Part shown: positions 53,792 to 62,752 of the stretch, piece after piece | Layout: each line of letters begins with the position of its first letter | How positions within the stretch are numbered: position 1 is the first letter of the stretch | NCBI RefSeq assembly: GCF_937981295.1 | Contig: NZ_CALJPC010000080.1 | Location: 21,466-85,465 of the forward strand | Length of the DNA stretch: 64,000 nt | Source: an uncultured Campylobacter sp. | GTDB taxonomy: Bacteria > Campylobacterota > Campylobacteria > Campylobacterales > Campylobacteraceae | Reading direction: 5' to 3' | Notes under the pieces: generated by a model | Databases searched by the model: none | Told to the model about the DNA's origin: nothing | Seen by the model: the letters and a program-made list of their open reading frames with translations, nothing else | Position numbers and translations under genes: made by a program

Positions 53792-55459
53792 ATGGAGTTT
53801 CTGACAAGTTTGTCTGAAAGCACTCAATTCTTTTTGCAGCTCATTATAGTCTTGGGCTGTTTGTTTTATGGTGCTAAAAAAGGTGGTATGGCGCTGGGAA
53901 TTCTAGGCGGTATAGGCTTAGTGATCTTAGTGTTTGGATTTAGATTAGAGCCGGGTAAGCCGGCAGTGGACGTTATTTTAACTATCCTCGCAGTTGTCGT
54001 AGCAAGTGCAACGCTACAAGCTACGGGAGGGCTTGATGTAATGCTTCAAATAGCGGAGAAATTGCTTCGTAAGCATCCGAAGATGGTATGTATCATCGCT
54101 CCAACTGTGGCGTGGACGCTTACAATCTTATGCGGAACGGGACACACCGTCTATACGCTGCTTCCGATCATCTATGACGTAGCTATTAAAAATGGGATTC
54201 GCCCTGAGCGCCCGATGGCTGCTTCTACGATCTCCTCGCAACTTGCTATCATCGCTAGCCCCGTTTCGGTTGCCGGCGTTTCGATGGTCGCGATCTTGCT
54301 AGGTCAAGGCGTGCATATCGAGGGCTTTAGTACGTACTTGGATCTGCTAAAACTCACTATCCCTTCTACTTTCATCGGTATGCTTGCGATCGGAACGTGG
54401 TCGATTTTTAGAGGTAAAGATCTGGATAAAGATCCGGAATTCCAAGAAAAGATCAAAGATCCAGAGCAGAAAAAATATATCTACGGCGAAAGCACGACCT
54501 TGCTAGGTCAAAAGCTTCCTAGGATTAAGTGGGTTTGCATGTGGATTTTCTTAGCAACTATTGCGCTAGTAGCGGTTTTGGGTTACGAAAAAAGCTTACG
54601 CCCTGCGTGGACTAAAAATGTCCCTGGAAAATCCGTAGAGATCATCGTCGATAAAAAAACGGTCAAAAATATCACGATCAAAGATGGTCAGGTCATTTCT
54701 ATGGTGGACGGCGGTAAGGTCGTCTCAAACGTCAAAGAGTCCAAAGCCAAAGATGCGACGAAATTTAATAGCGTCGAAATTTACGACAAAGATAAAAAGC
54801 TTACCCAAAGCATCGTCGCTCAAGACGGAAATGTAGTAATTACGACAGGCGATAAGAGCGAGAGCATCGCAAACGCAAGCATTGTCGTAAAAGATACGAT
54901 GAAAAAGACCACAAATTTAAATATGGTCTTAACCATTCAAATTTTCATGCTCCTAGCGGCGTCCATCATGATGATCGTTTCGGGCATAAAAGCGGGCAAT
55001 ATCGCTAAAAATGAAATTTTTCATAGCGGTATGATCGCGCTCGTAGCCATTTATGGAATTTCATGGATGGCAGAGACTATGTTTACTGCTCATATCGAAA
55101 TGCTTAAGGCATCCCTTGGCGAGGTCGTTAAGGCCTATCCATGGACATATGTCATCGTTTCGCTTTTAATTAGTAAATTCCTTAACTCTCAAGCGGCAGC
55201 GGTTGCTACTTTCGTACCGCTCGCGGTTAGCATCGGCATTGATCCGGGCCTTATTATTGCGTTTGCACCGGCTTGCTACGGATACTATATCCTGCCTACC
55301 TATCCGAGCGATCTTGCGGCGATACAGTTCGACCGCTCCGGTACTACACACATCGGCAGATTCGTCATCAACCACAGCTTCATTTTCCCTGGGCTAATAG
55401 GCGTTCTTACTTCATGCGCGATGGGCTTTATCTTCGCTCATATTTACGGCTATTTATAA
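53792..55459 (+). CDS. DcuA/DcuB-family C4-dicarboxylate transporter with extra domain
   Basis: A 555-residue carrier; family members are about 440 residues. The N-terminal core shows [57 protein letters not shown] and [19 protein letters not shown], and the C-terminal core ends with [22 protein letters not shown]. These are DcuA/B features; it would exchange fumarate, malate, aspartate or related acids for succinate. At about residues 274-370 there is an insertion of nearly 100 residues, Lys/Val/Asp-rich and apparently beta-stranded, placed between two membrane helices. SD AAGGAGAAA precedes the ATG. It lies upstream of the lar and ttd genes, so tartrate or malate is a reasonable substrate. 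A terminator-like hairpin follows. Confidence 0.88.
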   Translation: MEFLTSLSESTQFFLQLIIVLGCLFYGAKKGGMALGILGGIGLVILVFGFRLEPGKPAVDVILTILAVVVASATLQATGGLDVMLQIAEKLLRKHPKMVCIIAPTVAWTLTILCGTGHTVYTLLPIIYDVAIKNGIRPERPMAASTISSQLAIIASPVSVAGVSMVAILLGQGVHIEGFSTYLDLLKLTIPSTFIGMLAIGTWSIFRGKDLDKDPEFQEKIKDPEQKKYIYGESTTLLGQKLPRIKWVCMWIFLATIALVAVLGYEKSLRPAWTKNVPGKSVEIIVDKKTVKNITIKDGQVISMVDGGKVVSNVKESKAKDATKFNSVEIYDKDKKLTQSIVAQDGNVVITTGDKSESIANASIVVKDTMKKTTNLNMVLTIQIFMLLAASIMMIVSGIKAGNIAKNEIFHSGMIALVAIYGISWMAETMFTAHIEMLKASLGEVVKAYPWTYVIVSLLISKFLNSQAAAVATFVPLAVSIGIDPGLIIAFAPACYGYYILPTYPSDLAAIQFDRSGTTHIGRFVINHSFIFPGLIGVLTSCAMGFIFAHIYGYL

Positions 55460-55466
55460 TAGTTGC

Positions 55467-55491
55467 GCTCGCGGGCATATGGCTCGCGAGC
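55467..55491 (+). terminator. Terminator-like hairpin after the transporter
   Basis: GCTCGCG pairs with CGCGAGC around an 11-base loop, followed by TTTAAATTTT, just after the stop codon at 55459. Confidence 0.55.
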
Positions 55492-55632
55492 TTTAAATTT
55501 TAAATCCCAGTGGCTTTTTAAAATTTTATAAAATTTTGAAATTTTAAATGCTCTAAATTTTTAAATTCTAAAGCTTTCTAAATTCCGTTCATAACCCGCT
55601 CTAGGCTAATTCGTTTTAAATAAAATTTACGT

Positions 55633-55638
55633 TATAAT
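55633..55638 (+). promoter_or_regulatory. -10 element TATAAT of the lar operon
   Basis: A perfect TATAAT, 29 bases before the larA start, with AGGAGG in between. The region upstream is AT-rich. Confidence 0.6.
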
Positions 55639-55666
55639 CCCGCCAAATTCCACACAGGAGGCAGAT

Positions 55667-56917
55667 ATGCAAATCCCTATCGCATACGGCAAAGACGATC
55701 ATCTAAGTCTAGAGATAAACGAGAAAAATTTGCTCGGCGTTTTTGATCCAAACCCCGTGGCTAAATTTGACGAAACATCGCTCATCGCAAAGGCTCTGGC
55801 AAATCCGATAAATCAAAAAAGCTTTGACGAGTTTATCGCAGGCGATGAAAAGATCGTCGTCATCGTAAACGACGGTACACGCCCGACGCCGACGGCAAAA
55901 ATTTTAAAGCAAATTTACCCGAAAATCTGCGAGAAAAATAAAATTTTCATCATCGCCACCGGCTGCCACAGAGAGGGCACGCAGGAAGAATACGAGATGA
56001 TCTTCGGCAAAGAAATTTACGCGGAAATCAGAGCCAAAAACGAAGTTCACGATCACGACTCCAAGCACGACGAGATGGTATTTCTAGGCGAGTCCAAAAA
56101 CGGCACGCAGATGTATCTAAACAAAATCGTAGCAGAAGCCAAAAAAGTGATCGTCATAGGCTCGGTCGAGCCGCACTATTTCGCGGGCTACACGGGCGGC
56201 AGAAAGGCCTTTTTGCCTGGCACCGCGTCGTATGAGAGCATCACACAAAACCACAAGCTCGCCCTAAGCTCCGACGCGCAAGCTCTGCGACTAGAGGGCA
56301 ACCCGGTGCACGAGGATATGATCGACGCGATGAAAGTTCTTGCGCATATCGACGTTTTTTCGATCCAGACGGTGCTTGACAGCGAGCACGGCGTGTATTA
56401 CGCAAGCACGGGCGACTTAAACGGCAGCTTTTACGACTGCGTGAAAAAGGCCGACGAGGTCTTTTGCGTAAATATCCCGCGCAAGGCAGATATCGTGATC
56501 TCGGTCGCGCCCTATCCGATGGACGTCGATCTCTATCAAGCGCAAAAAGCCCTAGATAACGGCAAACTAGCACTCGCACAGGACGGAATTTTAATAATGG
56601 TCGCAAAGTGCCGCACAGGCATCGGGCCAAAGCCGTTTTTTGATCTGATGGCATCCGCGGATACGCCTAAAAAGGTGCTCGAAAAGATCAGCGCGGGCTT
56701 TAAGCTCGGCTATCACAAGGCCGCTAAAATGGCCGAAATCTCGCTCTGGGCGCAGACCTGGGCGGTGAGCGAGCTTAGCGACGATGAGATGCGAGCCGTG
56801 CATCTAAAACCGTATCACGACATCCAAAAGGCCGTGGACGACGCGCTCGCGCAAAAGGGCGCGGACGCTAAAATCATCATCCTGCCATTTGGCTCGATGA
56901 CGGTGCCTAAGGCCTAG
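55667..56917 (+). CDS. larA: LarA-family nickel-pincer-nucleotide racemase
   Basis: A 416-residue cytoplasmic racemase or epimerase that uses the nickel-pincer nucleotide made by LarB, LarC and LarE. The covalent lysine and its partners are all present with the spacing of Lactobacillus LarA: H101 (GCHREGT), H170 (EPHYFAGY), K180 (TGGRKAF) and H196 (NHKLAL). The family includes lactate, malate and other 2-hydroxyacid racemases, so the substrate cannot be read from these motifs. The neighbours are a C4-dicarboxylate carrier and tartrate dehydratase, which makes a malate or tartrate substrate plausible. SD AGGAGGCAG precedes the ATG. The cofactor genes follow in one operon. Confidence 0.88.
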   Translation: MQIPIAYGKDDHLSLEINEKNLLGVFDPNPVAKFDETSLIAKALANPINQKSFDEFIAGDEKIVVIVNDGTRPTPTAKILKQIYPKICEKNKIFIIATGCHREGTQEEYEMIFGKEIYAEIRAKNEVHDHDSKHDEMVFLGESKNGTQMYLNKIVAEAKKVIVIGSVEPHYFAGYTGGRKAFLPGTASYESITQNHKLALSSDAQALRLEGNPVHEDMIDAMKVLAHIDVFSIQTVLDSEHGVYYASTGDLNGSFYDCVKKADEVFCVNIPRKADIVISVAPYPMDVDLYQAQKALDNGKLALAQDGILIMVAKCRTGIGPKPFFDLMASADTPKKVLEKISAGFKLGYHKAAKMAEISLWAQTWAVSELSDDEMRAVHLKPYHDIQKAVDDALAQKGADAKIIILPFGSMTVPKA

Positions 56918-56919
56918 GC

Positions 56920-58272
56920 TTGGCTAAAATTTTATATTACGACGCGAGCTGCGGCATTAGCGGTGATATGAATTTAGGCGCGCTGGTGGGGCTCGGAGTG
57001 GATTTTGGCTATCTTTGCGCCGAGCTAGAAAAGTTAAATTTAGCCGGCGAATTTAAACTCGTGCGCAAAAACGTGCTAAAAAACGGCATCGCCGCGACAA
57101 AAATCGACGTCGTGCCACTAAAATCCAAGCCTCACGCCAGAAGCTACGCGGGTATCAAGCAAATTTTAGAAAGTTCAAATTTAAGCGGACGCTGCAAACA
57201 AAGAGCGGGCGCGATATTTCGCACGATTGCCGAGGCCGAGGCTAAGGTCCACGGCACGGACATAGAGCGGGTGCATTTTCACGAGGTCGGCGCGATAGAT
57301 AGCATCGCCGACGTCGCGGGCGCGGCGATCTGCCTTGAATATCTTTTTGAAAATTTAGGCGTCTCGCGCGTGCTAAGCTCCAAAATCGAACTTGGCGGCG
57401 GCGTAGCGATCTGCGATCACGGCGCACTTAGCGTGCCGGCACCCGCCGTTTGCGAAATTTTAAAAGGCGTGCCCGTAAGCTTAGGGCGCGCAAATTTCGA
57501 GATGACTACGCCCACGGGAGCGGCGATTTTAAAGGCTTGCGCGGACGAGTTTATGGACGGCGCGAGCTTTAGTATCGAAAAGATCGGCTACGGCGCTGGC
57601 GGCAAAGACGCCGCGGGCTTTGCAAACGTACTTCGCGCGATGATATGCGAGGCGGATTTAAGCGATAAAAGCGGCGAGTCAAATTTAGCCGCACGAGCTG
57701 GCTACGGCGAGGTTTGCAAGCAGATTTTAATCTCCACGAACATCGACGATATGGATGCCGAGAGCTTTGCGCTTGCGTGCGAAATTTTACGAGAAAACGG
57801 CGCGCTGGACGTATTTAGCCGCTCTATTTTTATGAAAAAGGGGCGCGCGGGCTTTGAACTAAACGCGCTGTGCCGCAAACAGGACGCGCAAAATTTAAAG
57901 GATCTGATTTTTACGCACACGACGGCGATCGGCGTTCGCGAGATAGAGGTTGCTAAAACCGAGCTAAAGCGCGAGTTTGCGCGGGTGCAGACGAAATTCG
58001 GCGAGATAGGGCTTAAAATTTCGCGCGGCGAGGCTTGCGAAACGGGCGCGAGCGCGCAACAAAATTTGAACGCGGAGCAAAATTTGAATGCGCAGCAGAA
58101 TTCGGACGCACGACAAAATTCCGCCGCTTCAAATTCCATCCGAGAAATTTTAAAAATCAAGCCCGAATTCGAGGACTGCAAGGCCGCGGCGCTCGCGCAC
58201 GGCACGACGATCGAGCGGGTGCGAAAAGAGGTGCTGAAAATCTATGACGAAACTAGAAAAACTAAAGGCTGA
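56920..58272 (+). CDS. larC: LarC, nickel insertion enzyme for the pincer nucleotide cofactor
   Basis: A 450-residue protein that inserts nickel in the last step of cofactor synthesis. Family markers: ILYYDASCGISGDMNLGALVG, VHFHEVGAIDSIADVAG, EMTTPTGAAILKA and ISTNIDDMDAESFALACE. In Lactobacillus larC is split by a programmed frameshift; here it is one frame. A low-complexity insertion, about residues 370-405, carries QQNLNAEQNLNAQQNSD-like units encoded around AAATTT, GAATTC and AAATTC hexamers. The start is TTG, two bases after the larA stop. It overlaps larE by 29 bases. Confidence 0.9.
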   Translation: MAKILYYDASCGISGDMNLGALVGLGVDFGYLCAELEKLNLAGEFKLVRKNVLKNGIAATKIDVVPLKSKPHARSYAGIKQILESSNLSGRCKQRAGAIFRTIAEAEAKVHGTDIERVHFHEVGAIDSIADVAGAAICLEYLFENLGVSRVLSSKIELGGGVAICDHGALSVPAPAVCEILKGVPVSLGRANFEMTTPTGAAILKACADEFMDGASFSIEKIGYGAGGKDAAGFANVLRAMICEADLSDKSGESNLAARAGYGEVCKQILISTNIDDMDAESFALACEILRENGALDVFSRSIFMKKGRAGFELNALCRKQDAQNLKDLIFTHTTAIGVREIEVAKTELKREFARVQTKFGEIGLKISRGEACETGASAQQNLNAEQNLNAQQNSDARQNSAASNSIREILKIKPEFEDCKAAALAHGTTIERVRKEVLKIYDETRKTKG

Positions 58273-59026
58273 TCTGCGCAGGCTGGGCGAGCTAGCAGTC
58301 GCATTTAGCGGCGGCGCGGACAGCTCGCTGCTGCTGCGCGCGGCGCACGACGCGCTGGGTGAGCGCGCGATCGGCATAACGATCAGATCGCCCTACATGT
58401 CCTCGCGCGAGATCGCCGAAGCCGTAGAATTTGCCCGCATCTACGGCATCAGGCACGAAATTTTAGAGCTCGGCGTCGCAGAGGAGATCAAAGACAATCC
58501 CGAAAACCGCTGCTATCTGTGCAAAAAGGCGCTGTTTTCGCGGCTGATCGAGCGCGCCCGCGAGCTTGGCTTTAGCCGCGTCGCAGACGGCACGAACCGA
58601 GACGATCTGGGCGAACACCGCCCGGGGCTAAAAGCAAAAGAGGAGCTGGGCGTGCTCTCGCCGCTAATAAATTTAACCAAATCAGAAATCCGCGAGCTAT
58701 CGCGCGAGCTGGGCTTACCCACCGCCGAAAAGCCCGGCTACGCGTGTTTGCTAACGCGTCTGCCGCACGGGCGCGAGATCGATGAGAGCGAGCTAAATTT
58801 GATCGAAGCGGCGGAAAATCTACTCATCGTAAGCGGCTACGCAAACGTCCGCGCGCGGTGCGACCGCAAAAATATAAAGCTGCAAATGCCCTTTTCCAGC
58901 ATGCGGGGCTTCCTAAACGACGCAAAATTTAAAAGCGTCGTTAGGCAGCTCGTGACGCTTGGCGCGGCGGAGGTGACGCTTGATCTAAAGGGGCTTAGAG
59001 AGGATGTTTTGCATGAGAGAGGATGA
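58244..59026 (+). CDS. larE: LarE, sulfur-inserting enzyme for the pincer nucleotide cofactor
   Basis: A 260-residue PP-loop ATPase (FSGGADSSLL near residue 21) that converts the carboxylates of the LarB product to thiocarboxylates. NRCYLCKKALF is the conserved cysteine pair, and C168 in GYACLLTR corresponds to the sacrificial cysteine of Lactobacillus LarE. Only one cysteine follows within range (RARCDRK), so the [4Fe-4S] version with three cysteines is less likely. Overlaps larC by 29 bases and larB by 23 bases. Confidence 0.9.
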   Translation: MTKLEKLKADLRRLGELAVAFSGGADSSLLLRAAHDALGERAIGITIRSPYMSSREIAEAVEFARIYGIRHEILELGVAEEIKDNPENRCYLCKKALFSRLIERARELGFSRVADGTNRDDLGEHRPGLKAKEELGVLSPLINLTKSEIRELSRELGLPTAEKPGYACLLTRLPHGREIDESELNLIEAAENLLIVSGYANVRARCDRKNIKLQMPFSSMRGFLNDAKFKSVVRQLVTLGAAEVTLDLKGLREDVLHERG

Positions 59027-59759
59027 AATTTTAGAGCTTTTCGCGGGGATAAAAAGCGACCGCGTGAGCGAGCAAGAGGCGCTAAAATACCTGAAAAACT
59101 ACCCCTACGAGGACGTGGGCTGCGCCAAGATCGACACCCAGCGCGCCCTGCGAAACGGCACGGGCGAGGTGATCTACGGCGAGGGCAAGATGGATGATGA
59201 AATTTTGCGCATCGCTAGTGCGATCGGCGCGAGAGGGCAAAATATCCTAATCACGCGCACGAACGAGCGAGTTTTCAAGCGGCTGCGCGAAATCTTGCCG
59301 CAGGCGGAGTTTAACGCTCGCGGCCGCGTCATCAGCGTCAAATTTAAAGAGCCCGCGCTCACGCAAAGCTACATCGCGATAGTATCTGCCGGCACCGCCG
59401 ACGGCGCAGTAGTGGAGGAGGCGTACGAAACGGCGCGATTTCTAGGCAACGACGTGCGTAAATTTAGCGACGCGGGCGTGGCGGGACTGCACAGGCTGAT
59501 CGCAAATTTAGACGAGATACGCGGCGCAAATGTCGTGATCGCGGTAGCCGGCATGGAGGGTGCGTTAGCTAGCGTGCTTGCAGGCCTCGTGAGCGTGCCG
59601 GTGATTGCGGTGCCCACCAGCGTGGGATACGGGGCGAGTTTCGGCGGGCTGGCGGCGTTGCTAGCGATGCTAAACAGCTGCGCAAACGGCGTGAGCGTCG
59701 TAAATATCGACAACGGCTTCGGCGCCGCGTACAACGCGAGCCTGATAAATCATCTCTAA
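59004..59759 (+). CDS. larB: LarB, carboxylase/hydrolase of the pincer nucleotide pathway
   Basis: A 251-residue PurE-like protein that carboxylates nicotinic acid adenine dinucleotide in the first cofactor step. Markers are YGEGKMDDEILRIAS, VSAGTADGAVVEEAYETA, VAGMEGALASVLAGL and TSVGYGASFGGLAALLAML. It overlaps larE; an ATG at 59013 (MREDEILELF) is an alternative start. The last of the four lar genes. Confidence 0.92.
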   Translation: MFCMREDEILELFAGIKSDRVSEQEALKYLKNYPYEDVGCAKIDTQRALRNGTGEVIYGEGKMDDEILRIASAIGARGQNILITRTNERVFKRLREILPQAEFNARGRVISVKFKEPALTQSYIAIVSAGTADGAVVEEAYETARFLGNDVRKFSDAGVAGLHRLIANLDEIRGANVVIAVAGMEGALASVLAGLVSVPVIAVPTSVGYGASFGGLAALLAMLNSCANGVSVVNIDNGFGAAYNASLINHL

Positions 59760-59789
59760 AATTTTAGAAAAAATTTGTAAGGGGCAAAG

Positions 59790-61073
59790 TTGCGAGAGGA
59801 TACGAAAAAAGCAGTACTTCCGCCTGCGGACGCATCTAGAAGTGAGTATTGTCGGGATACTAGAATGAACTGGGCGATGGCGGGTATTGCTATTTTAGCA
59901 TTTGAAATTTTTATCGCAATTTACGTCAAAGGCGGCTTCATACGCTACTATCTAGGCGATGTGCTAGCCGCGGCGATGCTTTATGCATTCGGGCGAGCCG
60001 CGTTTAGGCTGCCGCCTAAAGCTTTAGCGCTCGCGGTCTTTGTTCTCTCGCTAGTTATCGAAACTGCACAATATTTTAAAGTACTTGAAATTTTAGGCAT
60101 ACAAAATTCCTTGCTACGGATAATTTTTGGTGGAACATTCAATTGGACGGACATCATCTGCTACGCGATAGGCTGTGTTTTAGCTTACGTATCTGAAAGT
60201 ATCATTTATGATAAGGCGCGACTATGGAGGCGTAAAAGGTTGCCTAAAAATTTTAATGAAATTTTGCAAAGCGGCGATGAAGAAAAGATCAAAGCGGTAT
60301 TTCAAGCCCTCGATATAAATGCGACCGACAAAGACGGCAACACGATACTGCATATGCTTCATGCGGACAAAAATATCAAGAAAAAAGACCCAAACTCGCC
60401 CTATGTGTATATGGGCGCAAATTTAATCGAATGGATCATCATGCAAGGCGGCGACATAAACGCTAAAAATAAAAAGGGCGAGACGCCCCTTAGAAATTTT
60501 ATGTGGTATGTATATAAAAATTTAAAACCGCATCAAAAACTAATAATTATAGCCCATCCCGGATCCTATTTTTATAAATATGCTAAAGAGATGAATGAGG
60601 TTTTAAATACTGATTTTGGCGTAATGTGCAATTACGTATATTACATGCTGCCTAGAGTATCAAAGTATGTCATTAATCCAGAGCAAAAGCTAATGTTTGG
60701 TTTATATCATATGCAATTAGAGGCATCGGGGGATTTGGATAAGATGACGCCGTTTATAATATACAATACTATACCAAAATCACCAGATGAACAAACAGAT
60801 GTTTGGCGCCGCTTCGGCAAAAGGTTGGAATATCTATATGTGCCCGAGTATCCAACGGATATGGAAAAACACGATCCGCAAGAATACAGTAAATTTACCT
60901 ATGATTTTTGGATGAAATTCTTAAGACAAAAAGATAGCGTGCAGTATAAAATGATACATGCGGTTACTAATTTATACTGGTACTGGGACTATAACGGGGA
61001 ATATGGAAGTTGGATTTTATGGGATGACGATTATACCGATAAAACCACCGCCGAAATCAAAAAAATATTTTAA
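59790..61073 (+). CDS. DUF2809-type membrane plus ankyrin-repeat protein, frame broken near the end
   Basis: 427 residues. The first 150 hold four or five helices (WAMAGIAILAFEIFIAIYV, VLAAAMLYAFGRAAF, LALAVFVLSLVIETAQYF, IICYAIGCVLAYVSE), resembling DUF2809/VanZ-like proteins. The cytoplasmic remainder starts with ankyrin-like repeats: ALDINATDKDGNTILHML and LIEWIIMQGGDINAKNKKGETPL. The later part is Tyr/Lys-rich and AT-rich. The start is TTG with AAGGGG upstream. The frame stops at 61073 just after a run of seven A (61059-61065), but the reading continues in the +1 frame to 61233, so the gene may be frameshifted or use slippage. Function unknown. Confidence 0.65.
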   Translation: MREDTKKAVLPPADASRSEYCRDTRMNWAMAGIAILAFEIFIAIYVKGGFIRYYLGDVLAAAMLYAFGRAAFRLPPKALALAVFVLSLVIETAQYFKVLEILGIQNSLLRIIFGGTFNWTDIICYAIGCVLAYVSESIIYDKARLWRRKRLPKNFNEILQSGDEEKIKAVFQALDINATDKDGNTILHMLHADKNIKKKDPNSPYVYMGANLIEWIIMQGGDINAKNKKGETPLRNFMWYVYKNLKPHQKLIIIAHPGSYFYKYAKEMNEVLNTDFGVMCNYVYYMLPRVSKYVINPEQKLMFGLYHMQLEASGDLDKMTPFIIYNTIPKSPDEQTDVWRRFGKRLEYLYVPEYPTDMEKHDPQEYSKFTYDFWMKFLRQKDSVQYKMIHAVTNLYWYWDYNGEYGSWILWDDDYTDKTTAEIKKIF

Positions 61074-61233
61074 GCTAGGCGATAGGCTAGATGAGCTAAA
61101 TGACGACGCGCTTGATGAGATGTTTTATGATCTAAGAAAGAGCTGGCGTGCTGAAGATGTGGGTAAGCTTAGATACCTGTTCGTGCTTTGGTTGCTTAAA
61201 AATCCCGAGCCGTTTTTAGAGGACGAAATTTAA
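61066..61233 (+). pseudogene. Displaced C-terminal part of the ankyrin protein
   Basis: A 56-residue continuation (YFKLGDRLDELNDDALDEM ... NPEPFLEDEI) in the frame +1 to the 59790 gene, with no start codon of its own near the 5' end. Its end, 12 bases before ttdA, is well placed. With six rather than seven A at 61059-61065 the two parts would be one protein of about 480 residues. Confidence 0.5.
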
Positions 61234-61244
61234 AAGGAGAAGCG

Positions 61245-62144
61245 ATGGATAAACAAAAAGCCGTGCAAAAGATGACCGAGGTCATGGCGAAATTCGTCGG
61301 CTACACGGGTAAGGTGCTGCCCGACGACGTGACGGTGAAGCTGAGCGAGCTCGCCGAGCGCGAAATGCAACCGCTGGCAAAGGAGATCTACAAAACGATG
61401 TTTGAAAACCAGCGCCTAGCTAAGCAGCTAGACCGTCCGTCCTGTCAGGATACGGGCGTGATCCAGTTTTTCGTGCGCTGCGGAGCGAACTTCCCGCTCA
61501 TCGGCGAGCTTGAGGAGCTGCTGCGAGAGGCCGTACTGCGAGCGACGCGCGAGGCTCCGCTGCGTCACAACAGCGTCGAGACCTTTGACGAGTACAACAC
61601 CGGTAAAAACGTCGGCAAGGGCACGCCGAGCGTATTTTGGGAGATCGTGCCGCAAAGCAGCGAATGCGAGATACACACCTATATGGCCGGCGGCGGCTGT
61701 AGTCTGCCCGGCAAGGCGACCGTGCTGATGCCTGGCATGGGCTACGAGGGAGTCGTGAAATTCGTCATGGACATCATGACAAGCTACGGCATAAATGCCT
61801 GTCCTCCGCTGCTAGTGGGCGTAGGCATCGGCACCTCGATCGACGTGGCGTCCCTGCTATCTAAAAAAGCGCTGATGAGGCCGCTAGGCTCGCGAAATCC
61901 AAACGACCGCGCCACGCTAACCGAAAAGCTGCTCGAAGATGGCATCAATAAAATCGGCCTAGGCCCGCAAGGCATGAGCGGCGCAAGCTCGGTCATGGGC
62001 GTACATATCGAAAACTGCGCCCGCCACCCAAGCGTCATCGCCGTCGCCGTAAACGTGGGCTGCTGGTCGCACCGCAAAGGCCATATCGTCTGGGACGAGC
62101 AGCTAAGCTTTGCCGTAAAATCGCACAAGGAGTTCGCGCTATGA
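61245..62144 (+). CDS. ttdA: L(+)-tartrate dehydratase, alpha subunit
   Basis: A 299-residue Fe-S hydratase subunit closely matching E. coli TtdA (303 residues) in pattern: [76 protein letters not shown] and [18 protein letters not shown]. The reaction is L-tartrate to oxaloacetate plus water. The second hydratase pair at 6.5-8.0 kb is fumarase-like. SD AAAGGAGAAGC precedes the ATG; it overlaps ttdB by four bases. It follows the lar operon and the ankyrin gene. Confidence 0.93.
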   Translation: MDKQKAVQKMTEVMAKFVGYTGKVLPDDVTVKLSELAEREMQPLAKEIYKTMFENQRLAKQLDRPSCQDTGVIQFFVRCGANFPLIGELEELLREAVLRATREAPLRHNSVETFDEYNTGKNVGKGTPSVFWEIVPQSSECEIHTYMAGGGCSLPGKATVLMPGMGYEGVVKFVMDIMTSYGINACPPLLVGVGIGTSIDVASLLSKKALMRPLGSRNPNDRATLTEKLLEDGINKIGLGPQGMSGASSVMGVHIENCARHPSVIAVAVNVGCWSHRKGHIVWDEQLSFAVKSHKEFAL

Positions 62145-62752
62145 GTAAGAAAATTTTAACCACGCCGATCGCGCCCGAGGATCTGGCAGATATAAAGATC
62201 GGCGACGTCATATACCTCAGCGGACACATCGTCACCTGCCGCGACGTGCCGCACAGACGCGTTGTAGAGGAAGGTCGCGAGCTGCCGCTAGATATCAGGG
62301 GCGGCGCGATCCTGCACGCGGGGCCGATCATCAGAAAAACGGGCGTTGAGTGCTTCGAGATGATCTCCGTGGGGCCGACTACGAGCATGCGGATGGAGAA
62401 ATTTGAGCGCGAATTTATCGCTAAAACCGGCGTGCGCCTGATCGTGGGCAAAGGCGGCATGGGCGAGGGCACAATGAGCGGCTGCAAGGAGTTTGGCGCG
62501 ATACACTGCGTATTTCCGGCTGGCTGCGCGGTAGTGGCCGCGACGCAGGTCGAGGAGATCGAGAGCGCGGACTGGACGGAGCTTGGGATGCCTGAGACGC
62601 TGTGGAAGTGCCGCGTGAAGGAGTTTGGTCCGCTCATCGTCTCGATTGACGCGCACGGAAATAATCTTTTCGAGCAAAATAAGATCAAATTTAACGAGAA
62701 AAAGGACGCGGCTTTGGCTGAAATTTTACCGCAGGTCGGATTTATAAAGTAG
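62141..62752 (+). CDS. ttdB: L(+)-tartrate dehydratase, beta subunit
   Basis: A 203-residue subunit with the TtdB pattern: [20 protein letters not shown] at the N-terminus, [47 protein letters not shown] and [17 protein letters not shown]. The E. coli protein has 201 residues. It completes the heterotetrameric enzyme. It is the last gene before the AT-rich right end. Confidence 0.94.
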   Translation: MSKKILTTPIAPEDLADIKIGDVIYLSGHIVTCRDVPHRRVVEEGRELPLDIRGGAILHAGPIIRKTGVECFEMISVGPTTSMRMEKFEREFIAKTGVRLIVGKGGMGEGTMSGCKEFGAIHCVFPAGCAVVAATQVEEIESADWTELGMPETLWKCRVKEFGPLIVSIDAHGNNLFEQNKIKFNEKKDAALAEILPQVGFIK

